Assembly (NCBI GenBank): GCA_022823825.1
Contig: JAJEHG010000002.1
Span: 1 to 61,360 of the forward strand
Reading direction: 5' to 3'
Length of the DNA stretch: 61,360 nt
Source: Nitrosopumilaceae archaeon
Lineage (GTDB): Archaea; Thermoproteota; Nitrososphaeria; Nitrososphaerales; Nitrosopumilaceae
Shown: piece by piece, positions 18,461 to 27,725 of the stretch
Layout of the letters: the number at the start of each line of letters is the position of its first letter
Position numbering within the stretch: the first letter of the stretch is position 1
Position numbers and translations under genes: made by a program
Notes under the pieces: generated by a model
What the model saw: only the letters and a program-made list of their open reading frames with translations
Database searches by the model: none
Told to the model about the DNA's origin: nothing

Positions 18461-18490
18461 TACGTTAACTTCCTATTTATAGTTAACGTA
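18461..18490 (-). promoter_or_regulatory. Palindromic operator around integrase TATA box
   Basis: A perfect inverted repeat with 10-bp arms, TACGTTAACT (18461-18470) and AGTTAACGTA (18481-18490), encloses a 10-nt spacer that reads ATAAATA on the integrase strand. That spacer is the TATA box about 26 nt before ATG 18448. A dimeric protein binding the arms would block TBP access, so repression of int is the likely role; the binding protein is unknown. Confidence 0.65.
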
Positions 18491-18551
18491 AAGCAATCTA
18501 ACTGTGGCAGAAATGTATAAAAAAGATACCATGTAATCGGATAACATCAGA

Positions 18552-18860
18552 ATGGCATTGAATGTGAAGATCTTAAAGGGAAACGAGTACCTATACTTTC
18601 AGGCCGGCAAGAGCTCCATATACATAGGCCCCAAAAGAGATCCAAGTAAGGTAAAAGCAGACAACGTGGTTCGGGCTCTAGAGTATGCGTGGAAGAGGTC
18701 AAACCACTATGACGAGTCCATTGACGAACTACTCGTACTGTTGCCGCCGAATCTGTACAAACAGTACAGTTCAAAAGAGATCAGTAGGCTGAATGGTAGG
18801 ATCTCAAGGTGGCATCCCAAAAAGACGCATGGACAAGCAACAGTACGCGGGCGCCAATAG
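18552..18860 (+). CDS. Small basic hypothetical protein, 102 aa
   Basis: A 102-residue basic protein, not assigned to a family. The N-terminus (EYLYFQAGKSSIYIGPKRDP) resembles the short beta-rich segment seen in archaeal and plasmid proteins that reads 'YYY...GK...YIG'; the C-terminus is Arg/Lys/His-rich (RISRWHPKKTHG). A TATA-like TATAAAAAA at 18515-18523 lies about 30 nt upstream of the ATG. It is divergent from int, across the palindrome, so it is a candidate for the DNA-binding regulator of int, but that is only a positional guess. Confidence 0.55.
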   Translation: MALNVKILKGNEYLYFQAGKSSIYIGPKRDPSKVKADNVVRALEYAWKRSNHYDESIDELLVLLPPNLYKQYSSKEISRLNGRISRWHPKKTHGQATVRGRQ

Positions 18861-19062
18861 CCAACATGGCAGACGCAAACACAGATTGTCGCTTCCGTCC
18901 CCTGCATGGTCGATGATATGATTGGAAACCTCAGTTGTCCCGCGATAGCGACTACAGGTACGGGCGACACGTTACTAACGATTAACGCGAAAACGCCGGG
19001 GAGAGTTAAGAAACATGATCCACATACGGCATGTTTTTATATTCTGCCAAACGCGCTCACTT
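18861..19062. other. Intergenic region upstream of subtilase
   Basis: No gene seen. A TTTTATATT box at 19035-19043 lies about 25 nt before GTG 19063 and defines the leaderless start of the subtilase. Confidence 0.5.
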
Positions 19063-22000
19063 GTGAATGGACACCTGTTCCTTGTTCCGCTTTTTGCAAT
19101 ATTTTTAGTGCTGTTTATGGTTTCGCCATCGCAGGCAGACGACACAGTGTCCGAGCACATGCCCGGCGGGCCCGTTGGGCCCGTTGGGACGGTAGATGAG
19201 TCGTACAAGTTTGACGATGGATTTTATGAAAAGATACGGGAAATGATGAACGTAGGTCCGATTGACGGCGCCCCCAACGTATATGACGGCAAGATATACC
19301 ATGATGTCATATTTGTAGTCTCAAGAGACGATGGCGATGACCGTACTCCAGACCAGGTGGCGGCAGAGAACAAGAATGCCCTTGTCAAGATGTTAAAAGG
19401 CACGAATGCCTCGAACATAAAGCCTGCCGAGATACTGTCTTTTGTAACTGCCTCCGTGCCTGTGACCGAGCTGCCCGGACTGTCCTTGCACGACGAGGTG
19501 TTTGGAATTGGTGACGGAGCGCTTGATGTGGTCTCGGAGGTCGACACGGCGCGTCGAACAATACACGCAACATCCGATGAGCTGCGGACATCTTCTGGCG
19601 TGGTGCTCAACGGTAGCGGCGTGGTTGTCGGCATACTTGATTCTGGCATAAATCACCTGATGGCGCTAAATCACAAGGTCATAGAACGCGTGTCATGCAA
19701 TGCTAAAGGGTGTGATTCAGTCAGCGGTGTTTTACAAATACACACTAATGACAATCGGTTTATGCCACCTGCCAATACTACCCATGGAACCCAAGTGGCA
19801 CAGGTGCTTGCGGCATCAATGTTGCTAGAGCACAACGGGATAGCTCCGGGTGTGCGCCTCTTGGATGTGGAGGTGGTTGGTTCCCTGATATCCGATAGGC
19901 ACGATGGCGCCGCAAAATCGGCCACGGTTGCACACGGCCTCGATTGGGCGCTCAAAAACGGTGCCGACATAGTCAATCTCAGCTTTGGTATTGACACGTG
20001 CGCCCGGTCAGATCCCAGCACGCATAATTTGATTTTAAACGAGGCGGTGGACAAGGGGATGGTTGCAGTAAAGTCCGCCGGAAACGAGGGCCTAGACGTG
20101 TTTGGTTCTGCCAGGTACAAATCCATAACCGGCCCGGGCTGCGCCCACAACGCAATCACCGTGGGCGGAATAAATGACCGTAACCCTGGGACAACTACCA
20201 TGTACGTTGATTCTAGCAGAGGCCCCATAACTGATGGCGCCCCAAGGCTAAAGCCCGATCTGGTGGCCCCGGCCGTGAACATCCAGACGTTGAGCTATAT
20301 CAACGACACCGTAACACATGGGAGAAACGGCACCAGTTACGCCGTCCCTCAGGTGAGCGCTACTGCCGCAATGCTAATGCAGGCAAGGCAGGATCTTACC
20401 CCTGTCGAGATAAAGGCGGCAATCCTGCTTGGCGCAGACTGGAAGGCCCCCATACCGTGCAGCTCGCCCCAGTTTGAATCCCGCAATGCAAACGACAACT
20501 GCTCTTACATCGTACAGCCACGTAACAATGTCACTGCAAACAACGCCGCATCCCTCAACATACTCAACAACGTGGGATTCGGCATACTCAACGTCAACCA
20601 GACGCTAGAGTACATGTCTGAGAGGACGCCAGCACACAATCACATTCTGGGCGATTATCTGGACGCCGATGCGAACCGCAGGCAGTATACGTTCAAGGTT
20701 ACGGACGCGTCAGAGCCGGTCAAGGTCATACTGACATGGTTTGCGCATCCCCATGGAGGCATAACAGAGCAGAATGCGCGAAACGGCGTCGTAGACGCGG
20801 CAAACCTGGGCCTTGCAATCAGAACCCCGGCGGGCCAGACCATAAATGCAGACTCTGCACACCAGACAAGCGAGTTTGCCGTGTTCAACCCGCCCTCTAC
20901 TGGCACGTATACAGTCACTGTTACGGGCTCGGGCCTTGACAAGATCAACAAGCCCGTCCAAAACTATGCGCTTGCAAGCACGCACTCGCTTAAGATACTG
21001 CCAGCGCCATTTCTCAACGCCCCGCCCATAGCGCAACCGGACGTCATAATCATCAATCCCCACTGGAAGGAGCCCGCCATTGTGCGGCTGACCGGCGCGG
21101 ATCAGAACGACGACCCGATATCGTTTAGCGTGTCAAGGGATCCGTCACACGGGACAGTATCCACTGACGAGCAGATAACAAAGACCTCGTCCAGGATGTT
21201 CTACAATGCGAGCTCCGGTTTTGTCACGCGGGACACCTTCGAGGTTACACCGCAGGACGGCCTCGTGAGCGGTACCGCCGCCACGATAACCATACTTGCA
21301 GAGTCACTGCCGCCGGGCGCCAACGGCAATGCCGCACTAGACTGGACTGCGGTCAAGAAATGGGATACGCTGGTGGTAATGCAGGGCTACGCGCATTCAA
21401 AATACTCGTCAACGTTTTCTGGCCCCGGCTATCCAATATCTGCCATATACGCGGGTTCCGTGAACATGGAGGGCGTTGACATGAGGATCGCGACTACGTC
21501 TGGACACACGTACACGGCGGCCGTCCCGCCAAGCGGCGATCGGATGATCACGTTCGCATCGCCGCTGTCACTAAGGTCCGTCGTGCTGTCAGCGGACGGA
21601 CTGGACGAGGAATCGGCGCACGACATAGTAAACAAAAAGCCGATTCCGCGGAAAAGCGCCAGGCACTCGGCGTCTCTGTATGATGACGTGCGCATGTTTG
21701 TCGGATACGTTCCCGCGTCGTGCACTGACGGTGCGTCTTCCGGCGCGCAGGGCGCGCAGTCTTCATGCCCCGCATATACCACATACCAAGCGTCATCAAG
21801 TCCCTCGCTTTCCATACCGGACAACATGCGCGTTCAAGGCACGTCAGACACCATGCTTGTTCCTGTGAACGGGACGCTCAAATCGGTATCGGCGTCAGTC
21901 GACATATCCCACACACACATCGGGGACCTCCGAGTCGAGCTCTCGTCGCCCGGTGGAAAGACCGTTGTCCTGCATGACAGGGCAGGCGGCGGCTCTGATG

Positions 22001-23946
22001 GCATCAAAAGGACGTATGATTTGACTACCGCAGTACGGTCGATGCTCGGTCCAGCCGTTGCCGGCAACTGGACCATAACAGTGGGCGATTACTCGGGAGG
22101 CGACATAGGCGCGCTCAACTCGTGGTCCATATCCTTGCAGTACGAGCCGTCCCCTGTGCGCGTCACTCCGGGCGACAGCGGCATGGCGGGCACCCCCATC
22201 ACCGTATTCCACGATGACTTTGAGTCAGGCACGCTTGCAAAATGGACCCAGACCGGCGAGGGAGACTGGACCATAACGACATCCCAGACACACCGCGTCC
22301 CGACCATTCCCGGACATGACAGGGGCAACAAGATACTGCACTCGGATGACTGTGACGGCTCCTGCACAGTCACTACCAAAGGAGCAATAGACCTGTCCGA
22401 GTACAAATCTGCCACTCTGTCGTTTTGGCGGTTTGTGGACTCCGGACTTGACGGAAGCGAGTACCTCAGGGTGGACGTGTCAGACGGCACCATGTGGAGT
22501 ACCATATACCACTGGTCTGCCAACAACAAGGGAGATGACGGCAGGTGGCACCACGAGACGTATGACATGTCACAGTATGCAGGCAAGCCATCAGTCGGCC
22601 TGCGGTTTGTAACGCAGCAGAGCGCGGCAAACGAAGACGTGCAGGTGGACAACGTTGTAATTAACGCAAGCAAGGCAGGAACCACAACAGTGACAAATCC
22701 GGCCACGCCTCCGTCCACGGCCGCCGCTCACTCCGTCTACGTGGTGGACACGGATGATTACGAGATATTGGCATACTCGCAGTCTGGAGCATACCTCGGC
22801 GACGTCATACAGCGCAAATCAGCAGGTCTGGGCAAGCCGTTTGACGCGGCCTTTGGACCGGACGGACACCTCTACGTCTCCGACAACACCCATTCCAAGA
22901 TACGCAAGTACAACTCCGCCACGGGCGCATCGCTGGGAAAGACCGCCGCAAACGCAGAATGGGCGTCAACCGTAGGAATACCAAACGGCATGGTGTGGCA
23001 CAACGACACGCTGTATGTTGCGACCCTAAAGGGCGTCGAAAAGATATCCTCCACAGGTTCCCACCAAGGATACTTTGGCGATGCCTCCGAGACCCCCTCC
23101 ACCGCAGGGGCGCCCAAGCTCGTCTCCCCGTATGACGTGGGATTCTGCCCCGACGGACTCATGTACGTGGCAGACCTATCTCTGGGACGCGTCATATACT
23201 ATGACGCGGCAACTGGCAAGTACAGGGGGTCCGTACCAGACACCCCCCAAAACACCCAGCCAGTCATGCGAAAGGCCGCGGGGCTAGAGTGCGGCCCTGC
23301 CATTGCAGGCGCCACCGGCACTACGAGCATATACCAGAGCGGGGACGACCCGGGGCGCGTAAACGAGATTAGCCCTTCCACCAAAAAATTACTGCGCCAG
23401 TTCACCTCCCTGATTGACGAACCGTACGGCATGGACTCGGATCCTGCAGGCAACCTATACATTGCAAACAAGGACGACGACAACATCATAAGGATATCGC
23501 CCAGCGGCTCCTCGGCCGTGTTTGCAACGGGGTCTTTGGATGACCCGCGCGGCGTTATGGTAGGCCCGGAATACGTCGCAACGTCGCCTACAAGCGGCGA
23601 GGGCACCAAGCCACGGCCACAAGACCGCAGCAATGACAATGATGGGCCTGAACCTGTGCTGAAAAACGGCACCGCGCCGTCGCCGTCGCGCATGGCAATT
23701 ACTACAAATTCCAGCATAACTCTTGGCGTCACCGCGACTGATCCGGAGGGGGATCCGGTCACGTTTGATCTGGTGCCACACGCAATACCGTCAGCGGCAG
23801 TATCAATCACGGATCACAGAAACGGCACCGGCGCGGTATCGATAAACACATCGGGCATGGACGCGGGCACGTACGCCTTTGTGATAACAGCGCACGACGG
23901 CCAGAACCTGGAACGCGCAATATACACGGTGGAGGTGACACCGTGA
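19063..23946 (+). CDS. Secreted multidomain subtilisin-like serine protease
   Basis: About 1627 residues. A signal peptide spans residues 1-25 (LFLVPLFAIFLVLFMV, then SPSQA). A propeptide-like region precedes the S8 catalytic domain, with Asp193 (VVGILDSGIN), His241 (THGTQVA) and Ser425 (NGTSYAVP). Then come a cadherin-like domain (about 655-745), a proprotein-convertase P domain (about 912-1030), a jelly-roll/MAM-like domain (about 1045-1206), a six-bladed-type NHL propeller (about 1224-1500) and a C-terminal cadherin-like domain. It is exported and probably acts on extracellular protein. GTG 19063 fits the TATA box and signal peptide; the frame opens at 19015. The serpin gene overlaps its stop by 4 nt. 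Confidence 0.88.
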   Translation: MNGHLFLVPLFAIFLVLFMVSPSQADDTVSEHMPGGPVGPVGTVDESYKFDDGFYEKIREMMNVGPIDGAPNVYDGKIYHDVIFVVSRDDGDDRTPDQVAAENKNALVKMLKGTNASNIKPAEILSFVTASVPVTELPGLSLHDEVFGIGDGALDVVSEVDTARRTIHATSDELRTSSGVVLNGSGVVVGILDSGINHLMALNHKVIERVSCNAKGCDSVSGVLQIHTNDNRFMPPANTTHGTQVAQVLAASMLLEHNGIAPGVRLLDVEVVGSLISDRHDGAAKSATVAHGLDWALKNGADIVNLSFGIDTCARSDPSTHNLILNEAVDKGMVAVKSAGNEGLDVFGSARYKSITGPGCAHNAITVGGINDRNPGTTTMYVDSSRGPITDGAPRLKPDLVAPAVNIQTLSYINDTVTHGRNGTSYAVPQVSATAAMLMQARQDLTPVEIKAAILLGADWKAPIPCSSPQFESRNANDNCSYIVQPRNNVTANNAASLNILNNVGFGILNVNQTLEYMSERTPAHNHILGDYLDADANRRQYTFKVTDASEPVKVILTWFAHPHGGITEQNARNGVVDAANLGLAIRTPAGQTINADSAHQTSEFAVFNPPSTGTYTVTVTGSGLDKINKPVQNYALASTHSLKILPAPFLNAPPIAQPDVIIINPHWKEPAIVRLTGADQNDDPISFSVSRDPSHGTVSTDEQITKTSSRMFYNASSGFVTRDTFEVTPQDGLVSGTAATITILAESLPPGANGNAALDWTAVKKWDTLVVMQGYAHSKYSSTFSGPGYPISAIYAGSVNMEGVDMRIATTSGHTYTAAVPPSGDRMITFASPLSLRSVVLSADGLDEESAHDIVNKKPIPRKSARHSASLYDDVRMFVGYVPASCTDGASSGAQGAQSSCPAYTTYQASSSPSLSIPDNMRVQGTSDTMLVPVNGTLKSVSASVDISHTHIGDLRVELSSPGGKTVVLHDRAGGGSDGIKRTYDLTTAVRSMLGPAVAGNWTITVGDYSGGDIGALNSWSISLQYEPSPVRVTPGDSGMAGTPITVFHDDFESGTLAKWTQTGEGDWTITTSQTHRVPTIPGHDRGNKILHSDDCDGSCTVTTKGAIDLSEYKSATLSFWRFVDSGLDGSEYLRVDVSDGTMWSTIYHWSANNKGDDGRWHHETYDMSQYAGKPSVGLRFVTQQSAANEDVQVDNVVINASKAGTTTVTNPATPPSTAAAHSVYVVDTDDYEILAYSQSGAYLGDVIQRKSAGLGKPFDAAFGPDGHLYVSDNTHSKIRKYNSATGASLGKTAANAEWASTVGIPNGMVWHNDTLYVATLKGVEKISSTGSHQGYFGDASETPSTAGAPKLVSPYDVGFCPDGLMYVADLSLGRVIYYDAATGKYRGSVPDTPQNTQPVMRKAAGLECGPAIAGATGTTSIYQSGDDPGRVNEISPSTKKLLRQFTSLIDEPYGMDSDPAGNLYIANKDDDNIIRISPSGSSAVFATGSLDDPRGVMVGPEYVATSPTSGEGTKPRPQDRSNDNDGPEPVLKNGTAPSPSRMAITTNSSITLGVTATDPEGDPVTFDLVPHAIPSAAVSITDHRNGTGAVSINTSGMDAGTYAFVITAHDGQNLERAIYTVEVTP

Positions 23947-25301
23947 GTAGCCACAAAATTATGACGGTCGTCGCCATATCCGGGACATTGGCGGCCGTTG
24001 CAGTCGCGTATGCCGTATTCCCATCGTACGCGCCCGTACAGGAACCCTCAGGCGCGCCGCCCGACGCTGACGCCCGGCCCACCCCCGCACCAGATCCCGC
24101 GGAGCCTGCCACCCTGACGCCCGGACCCTCAGGCGCGCCATACTCGGATCCCAAAACCACGCATGGCGCGGTAGCGCGCCACAACATGTTCGCAGTTGAC
24201 ATGTACCGGCAGATTGCGGCCGATCCGGATCAGAAAGGCAAGAACGTCTTTTTTTCGCCATTTAGCATGTACATGGCATTTTCGTTCCTGTACGAGGGTG
24301 CCCGTGGCGAGACTGCCTCTCAGATGGAGCGGGTGTTTGGCTTTTACTCGGACGACAAAGTCCGTCACGAGCACGTGGCGCGGACAATGTCTTCCATAAA
24401 CCGCGACGACCCACACGCGACGCTTGAGACTGCAAACGCCCTGTGGCTTCGAGATACGTTTGTCCCATATGACACATATACGGGCATTGTGCGCGACACA
24501 TACCTTGCAGACATAGAAGCGCTTGACTTTAATGACGGCGAGTCCAGTGCAAATCGCATAAACGACTGGGCAGCCAACAAGACGCACGACAAAATAACGA
24601 AAGTAATAGACGAAAAAAGCTTTACTCCACTAACCATGGCGGTGCTGAACAACGCAATATACTTCAAGGGGACGTGGGTAACGCAGTTTGATCCCGACGA
24701 TACAAAAGAAGACACGTTTTGGAAGGATGGAAATACCGCGGAAAAGGCCGACTTTATGCGCAGCCATGCCCTTTTCAACTATACCGAGTCAAACGGGGTG
24801 CAAGTCTTGAAGATGCCCTACGAGGGGGACCGGCTCTCGATGCTAGTGGTTCTGCCGTCAGAAAGGAACGGCATCTCGCAATTGGAGGAAACGATATCCG
24901 CGGAAATGATCGATACGTGGCGGCAGCGATTACAGCCTACCGAAGTCGCGGTTTCAATGCCAAAATTCAAGGCGGCAACGGATTATGCACTCAATGATTA
25001 TCTTAAAAATCTTGGAATGCCCTCGGCCTTTAACCCAATCGGCGCAAACTTTTCGGGCATTGTAGATCTTTCAACTCTGCCGGGCAGCCTGTATGTTTCC
25101 GCCGCGTATCAAAATGCATTTGTGGACGTAAACGAAGAGGGTACCGAGGCCGCGGCAGTCACCACCATCATCATAGCTACCGAAAGCGCGGCGCCGCGAC
25201 CGGTACAGTTCACAGCAGATCGCCCGTTCATCTTTGCGATACAGGACGATGAAAGTGGCACCCTCCTCTTCATGGGGCGCTTTTCGGCACCTGGCGCCTA
25301 A
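23943..25301 (+). CDS. Serpin (serine protease inhibitor), membrane-anchored or secreted
   Basis: A 452-residue inhibitory-type serpin. One hydrophobic N-terminal segment (VVAISGTLAAVAVAYAVF) and a Pro/Ala-rich linker precede the serpin fold (NVFFSPFSMYMAFSFLYEGA, NAIYFKGTW, FNPIGANFSGI). The hinge EEGTEAAAVTT at residue 398 has the small residues needed for loop insertion, so it should inhibit by trapping. Counting from Gly as P15 puts P1-P1' at Glu414-Ser415. It starts at GTG 23943, overlapping the subtilase stop by 4 nt, so the two are co-transcribed and coupled. Control of the partner protease is the natural hypothesis. Confidence 0.92.
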   Translation: MSSHKIMTVVAISGTLAAVAVAYAVFPSYAPVQEPSGAPPDADARPTPAPDPAEPATLTPGPSGAPYSDPKTTHGAVARHNMFAVDMYRQIAADPDQKGKNVFFSPFSMYMAFSFLYEGARGETASQMERVFGFYSDDKVRHEHVARTMSSINRDDPHATLETANALWLRDTFVPYDTYTGIVRDTYLADIEALDFNDGESSANRINDWAANKTHDKITKVIDEKSFTPLTMAVLNNAIYFKGTWVTQFDPDDTKEDTFWKDGNTAEKADFMRSHALFNYTESNGVQVLKMPYEGDRLSMLVVLPSERNGISQLEETISAEMIDTWRQRLQPTEVAVSMPKFKAATDYALNDYLKNLGMPSAFNPIGANFSGIVDLSTLPGSLYVSAAYQNAFVDVNEEGTEAAAVTTIIIATESAAPRPVQFTADRPFIFAIQDDESGTLLFMGRFSAPGA

Positions 25302-26116
25302 GACTACAGCATTACAAGCATGAAATTTGGGATTGAATGTGTCAGACATACGCACGCACCAGAAACGGATGGCAGGGCCGGTCGGGTTATCATGGCCGGC
25401 CCATCCTCGCATGCCCCCCGACGGAAATTAATGCCCAAGCCGTAGCAAGGCGCTGCCCAGATCGCACTGCTGGGCCAGGATGAACGCGGGATCCGAGTGC
25501 TTGCTACCTAACCGGAGCCGCATAAGGGGGATTTGTTGTCGGTGCATGCCTTGACGAATTCCTTCAGGAGGACTATTTCCCACGCCCCTCAGTCCTCACA
25601 CCATAACGTTGCGTACCTGTCCCTTCCCCCCCCCCCCCGGCATCTACCGCAACATCTGCGAGAGCCTTTCAAGCTCCCCGCGTCCCTTCCTGCCAGATAC
25701 GAGGGTTGCAGGCCCGAACCCGGCCTGAAAGGGCGGGACGGGTTTTGCCGACTATTTCGGCCCGAGTCAACGCAGATCGTGCCCAGATGAGGCTTCTTTC
25801 AGTGGCAAGTATAAGGCCGTTGCGCATCATATGGACTCACGTCCCCTGCAGGATGATGATGATGATCCTCGTTCATGTCCAGTTCCCCATCTGACCCATC
25901 TCGTTGCGTTTTACTTTGGGCGGCCTGCTAGGCCTCGGGAGATCCTAGAGGTGGCAGCTATGCTGCTCATCCGTTCTTGGCCCGAAGGTCTCTCTTCTTC
26001 CTGTATGCTTTCTTCAGGTTCTCCGGTCTTACTGTTGTCATGTCATACGTGATCAATAGGATCAAAATCTGTTTCTGTTTGACAAGTTAATCCCTCAAGA
26101 ATTTCTGCCTCTAGCT
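25302..26116. other. 815-bp non-coding stretch before first IS110 copy
   Basis: No convincing gene or promoter-gene pair is seen. It holds a C13 homopolymer at 25626-25638 and a short ATGATG run near 25851-25864. One minus-strand fragment resembles a transposase start (listed separately). The composition and lack of frames suggest relic mobile DNA. Confidence 0.5.
25967..26041 (-). pseudogene. Possible transposase N-terminal relic
   Basis: A 24-codon minus-strand frame reads MTTVRPENLKKAYRKKRDLR and then stops. This resembles the beginning of thaumarchaeal transposase/helix-turn-helix proteins (KAYRKERD-type start), but only the first few residues can be compared from memory and the downstream frames are broken. 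Confidence 0.22.
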
Positions 26117-26229
26117 AACCATATGTGGTAAGCAAAGCGCGGCAAAGCCGGAAATCAGATGGCATTCGCCATGATCGGCGCAGGGCCGGAATGCAAACGA
26201 ACAGATTAGGGATCGCAAAAAACAGACGC

Positions 26230-27384
26230 ATGAAGGCTGCAGGTGCGGGCAGGACGAAAAAGGCACGGGCTGCCGGGACGGTATGCGCAGAGGCCCCCGG
26301 CGGCGGTCCGGAACATTTTGTCGGAATCGACCTGCACAAGAAGTTCATGCAGGTGGCGCTGATGGACTCGGGCGGGAAGGTCCTCCAGAACAGGAGGGTG
26401 GGGTGAGATCTCGGGGACGTCGAAAAAGAGTTCTCCGGGCTTCCGGCAGGCGCAAGATACGTGCTGGAGTCGTCCTCCGTATGGTACGGCATGTACAGGT
26501 TCCTCAGGGACAGGCTGGGCCTGGACGTCATGCTGTCAAACCCGCTTGCGACAAAGCGGATTGCAGAGTCAAAGAAGAAGACGGACAAGGTGGACGCGGA
26601 GATACTGGCCGACCTGCTCCGGGGCGGCTATATTGCCGGATGCTATGTGCCCGATGAGGACATGGTGAAGGAGAGGCAGCTGATCAGGTACAGGGACAAG
26701 GTGGTGAAGGAGAGGACCAGGGCCAAGAACGGCGTCCACGCGATACTGCTGCAAAACGGGATCAAGATACCCGGGCAGCCGTTCTCGCCGCAGTACGTGC
26801 GCGAGCTCCACAAGATCGGCGACTGGAGGATAGACAAGCAGATCAAAACGATAGAGTTCCTGAACCAGGACATTGCAGACTGCGACGGCAGGATCCGGGA
26901 CGCGGTGTCAAAAAACAGGAACGCCAAACTTCTCAAGACGGTGCCCGGGATAGGCAACATAGTCGCGCTCGCGCTGGCGTCTGAGATCGGCGACGTCTCG
27001 AGGTTTTCGGACATGGACCGCCTTGCCTCGTATTTCGGACTGGTCCCGTCGGTGAGGAACTCGGCCAGCACGGTCCACCACGGACGCATAACAAAGGCGG
27101 GAAACTCGATGGTGAGGCGCCTTCTTGCGGAGGCCGTGATAGTGCACGTAACGTTTGCAAGGAACAGGAAGACGTCCACCCCGATCAGCAGTTTCTACGA
27201 GCGGCTCAGCAAAAAGCGCGGCGGCTCAAAGGCAAAGGTCGCGGCGGCGGCCAAGATGCTCCGCATCGTATTCTGGATGCTGAAAAAAGAGATCGACTTT
27301 TGGACGTGCGTGGAGGAGGGGAGAAAAAGCACGTACCGCGAACCCGGGAGGAAGGGATCACGGGGTGTGAAAAATCATGGTTAG
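26230..27384 (+). pseudogene. IS110-family transposase with in-frame TGA
   Basis: The frame encodes a DEDD transposase: RuvC-like start FVGIDLHKKFMQVALMD, the middle KTDKVDAEILADLLRGGYIAG, and a C-terminal Transposase_20 domain with PGIGNIVALALASEIGDV and the serine motif ITKAGNSMVRRLL. A single TGA at 26404-26406, where copy 2 has a Cys codon (TGC), separates the first catalytic Asp from the rest. No frameshift is seen. Internal starts would lack the DEDD Asp, so it should be inactive unless the stop is read through. Confidence 0.85.
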
Positions 27385-27639
27385 GGATTTGTGCGTCCAG
27401 CGTATGGGATTCTATGCCCGGCTAGCTAAGTGCATTGACGCCCTGACAAATGGATGAAGCATGGTACTGGGATTGGATGCCCGCATAGATACGTATTCGA
27501 CTCATCCTAAGGAGGAACCGACGCTTAGCGTGTGCCATGCACCGCCGTACGAAATCCGCCGCGCTCTTTATAAAGTTCCAACATAGATACAGTCGTATGG
27601 CTTCGAGAATCTCTCTTCGTTGAAATGATGTACGATCTG
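27385..27639 (+). ncRNA. Candidate IS110 bridge-type guide RNA, copy 1
   Basis: The 255 nt after the transposase stop are conserved with copy 2 although non-coding. Two short stem-loops with GGG/CCC stems, GGGATTCTATGCCC (27406-27419) and GGGATTGGATGCCC (27469-27482), have the same frame in copy 2 but with changed loop bases. IS110/IS1111 elements are known to encode a structured RNA in their longer non-coding end that guides target and donor recognition. Assignment here is by position and conservation only; a CTTTATAA motif lies near the 3' end. Confidence 0.42.
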
Positions 27640-27725
27640 ATAACCCCACAGGTCACATCCTTGTCTTTGACGACGAATTTTACTAGCAAGTTGATCTTAT
27701 GCATGGTGTAATAATGTCGGTTAAA
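27640..27725. other. Short gap between IS110 copy 1 and TOPRIM gene
   Basis: 86 nt, AT-richer than the flanking IS. No feature is seen apart from being downstream of the minus-strand TOPRIM gene. Confidence 0.3.

Larger units (their letters stand above)
26117..27639 (+). mobile_element. IS110-family element, copy 1 (inactivated)
   Basis: Shares its whole length with copy 2 at 29400-30930. Both begin at AACCATATGTGG and both continue about 255-270 nt beyond the transposase stop, ending near ACGATC (27639). There are no terminal inverted repeats, as is normal for the IS110 family. The long 3' non-coding part is the arrangement of the IS1111 subgroup. The transposase has an in-frame TGA. Confidence 0.7.
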
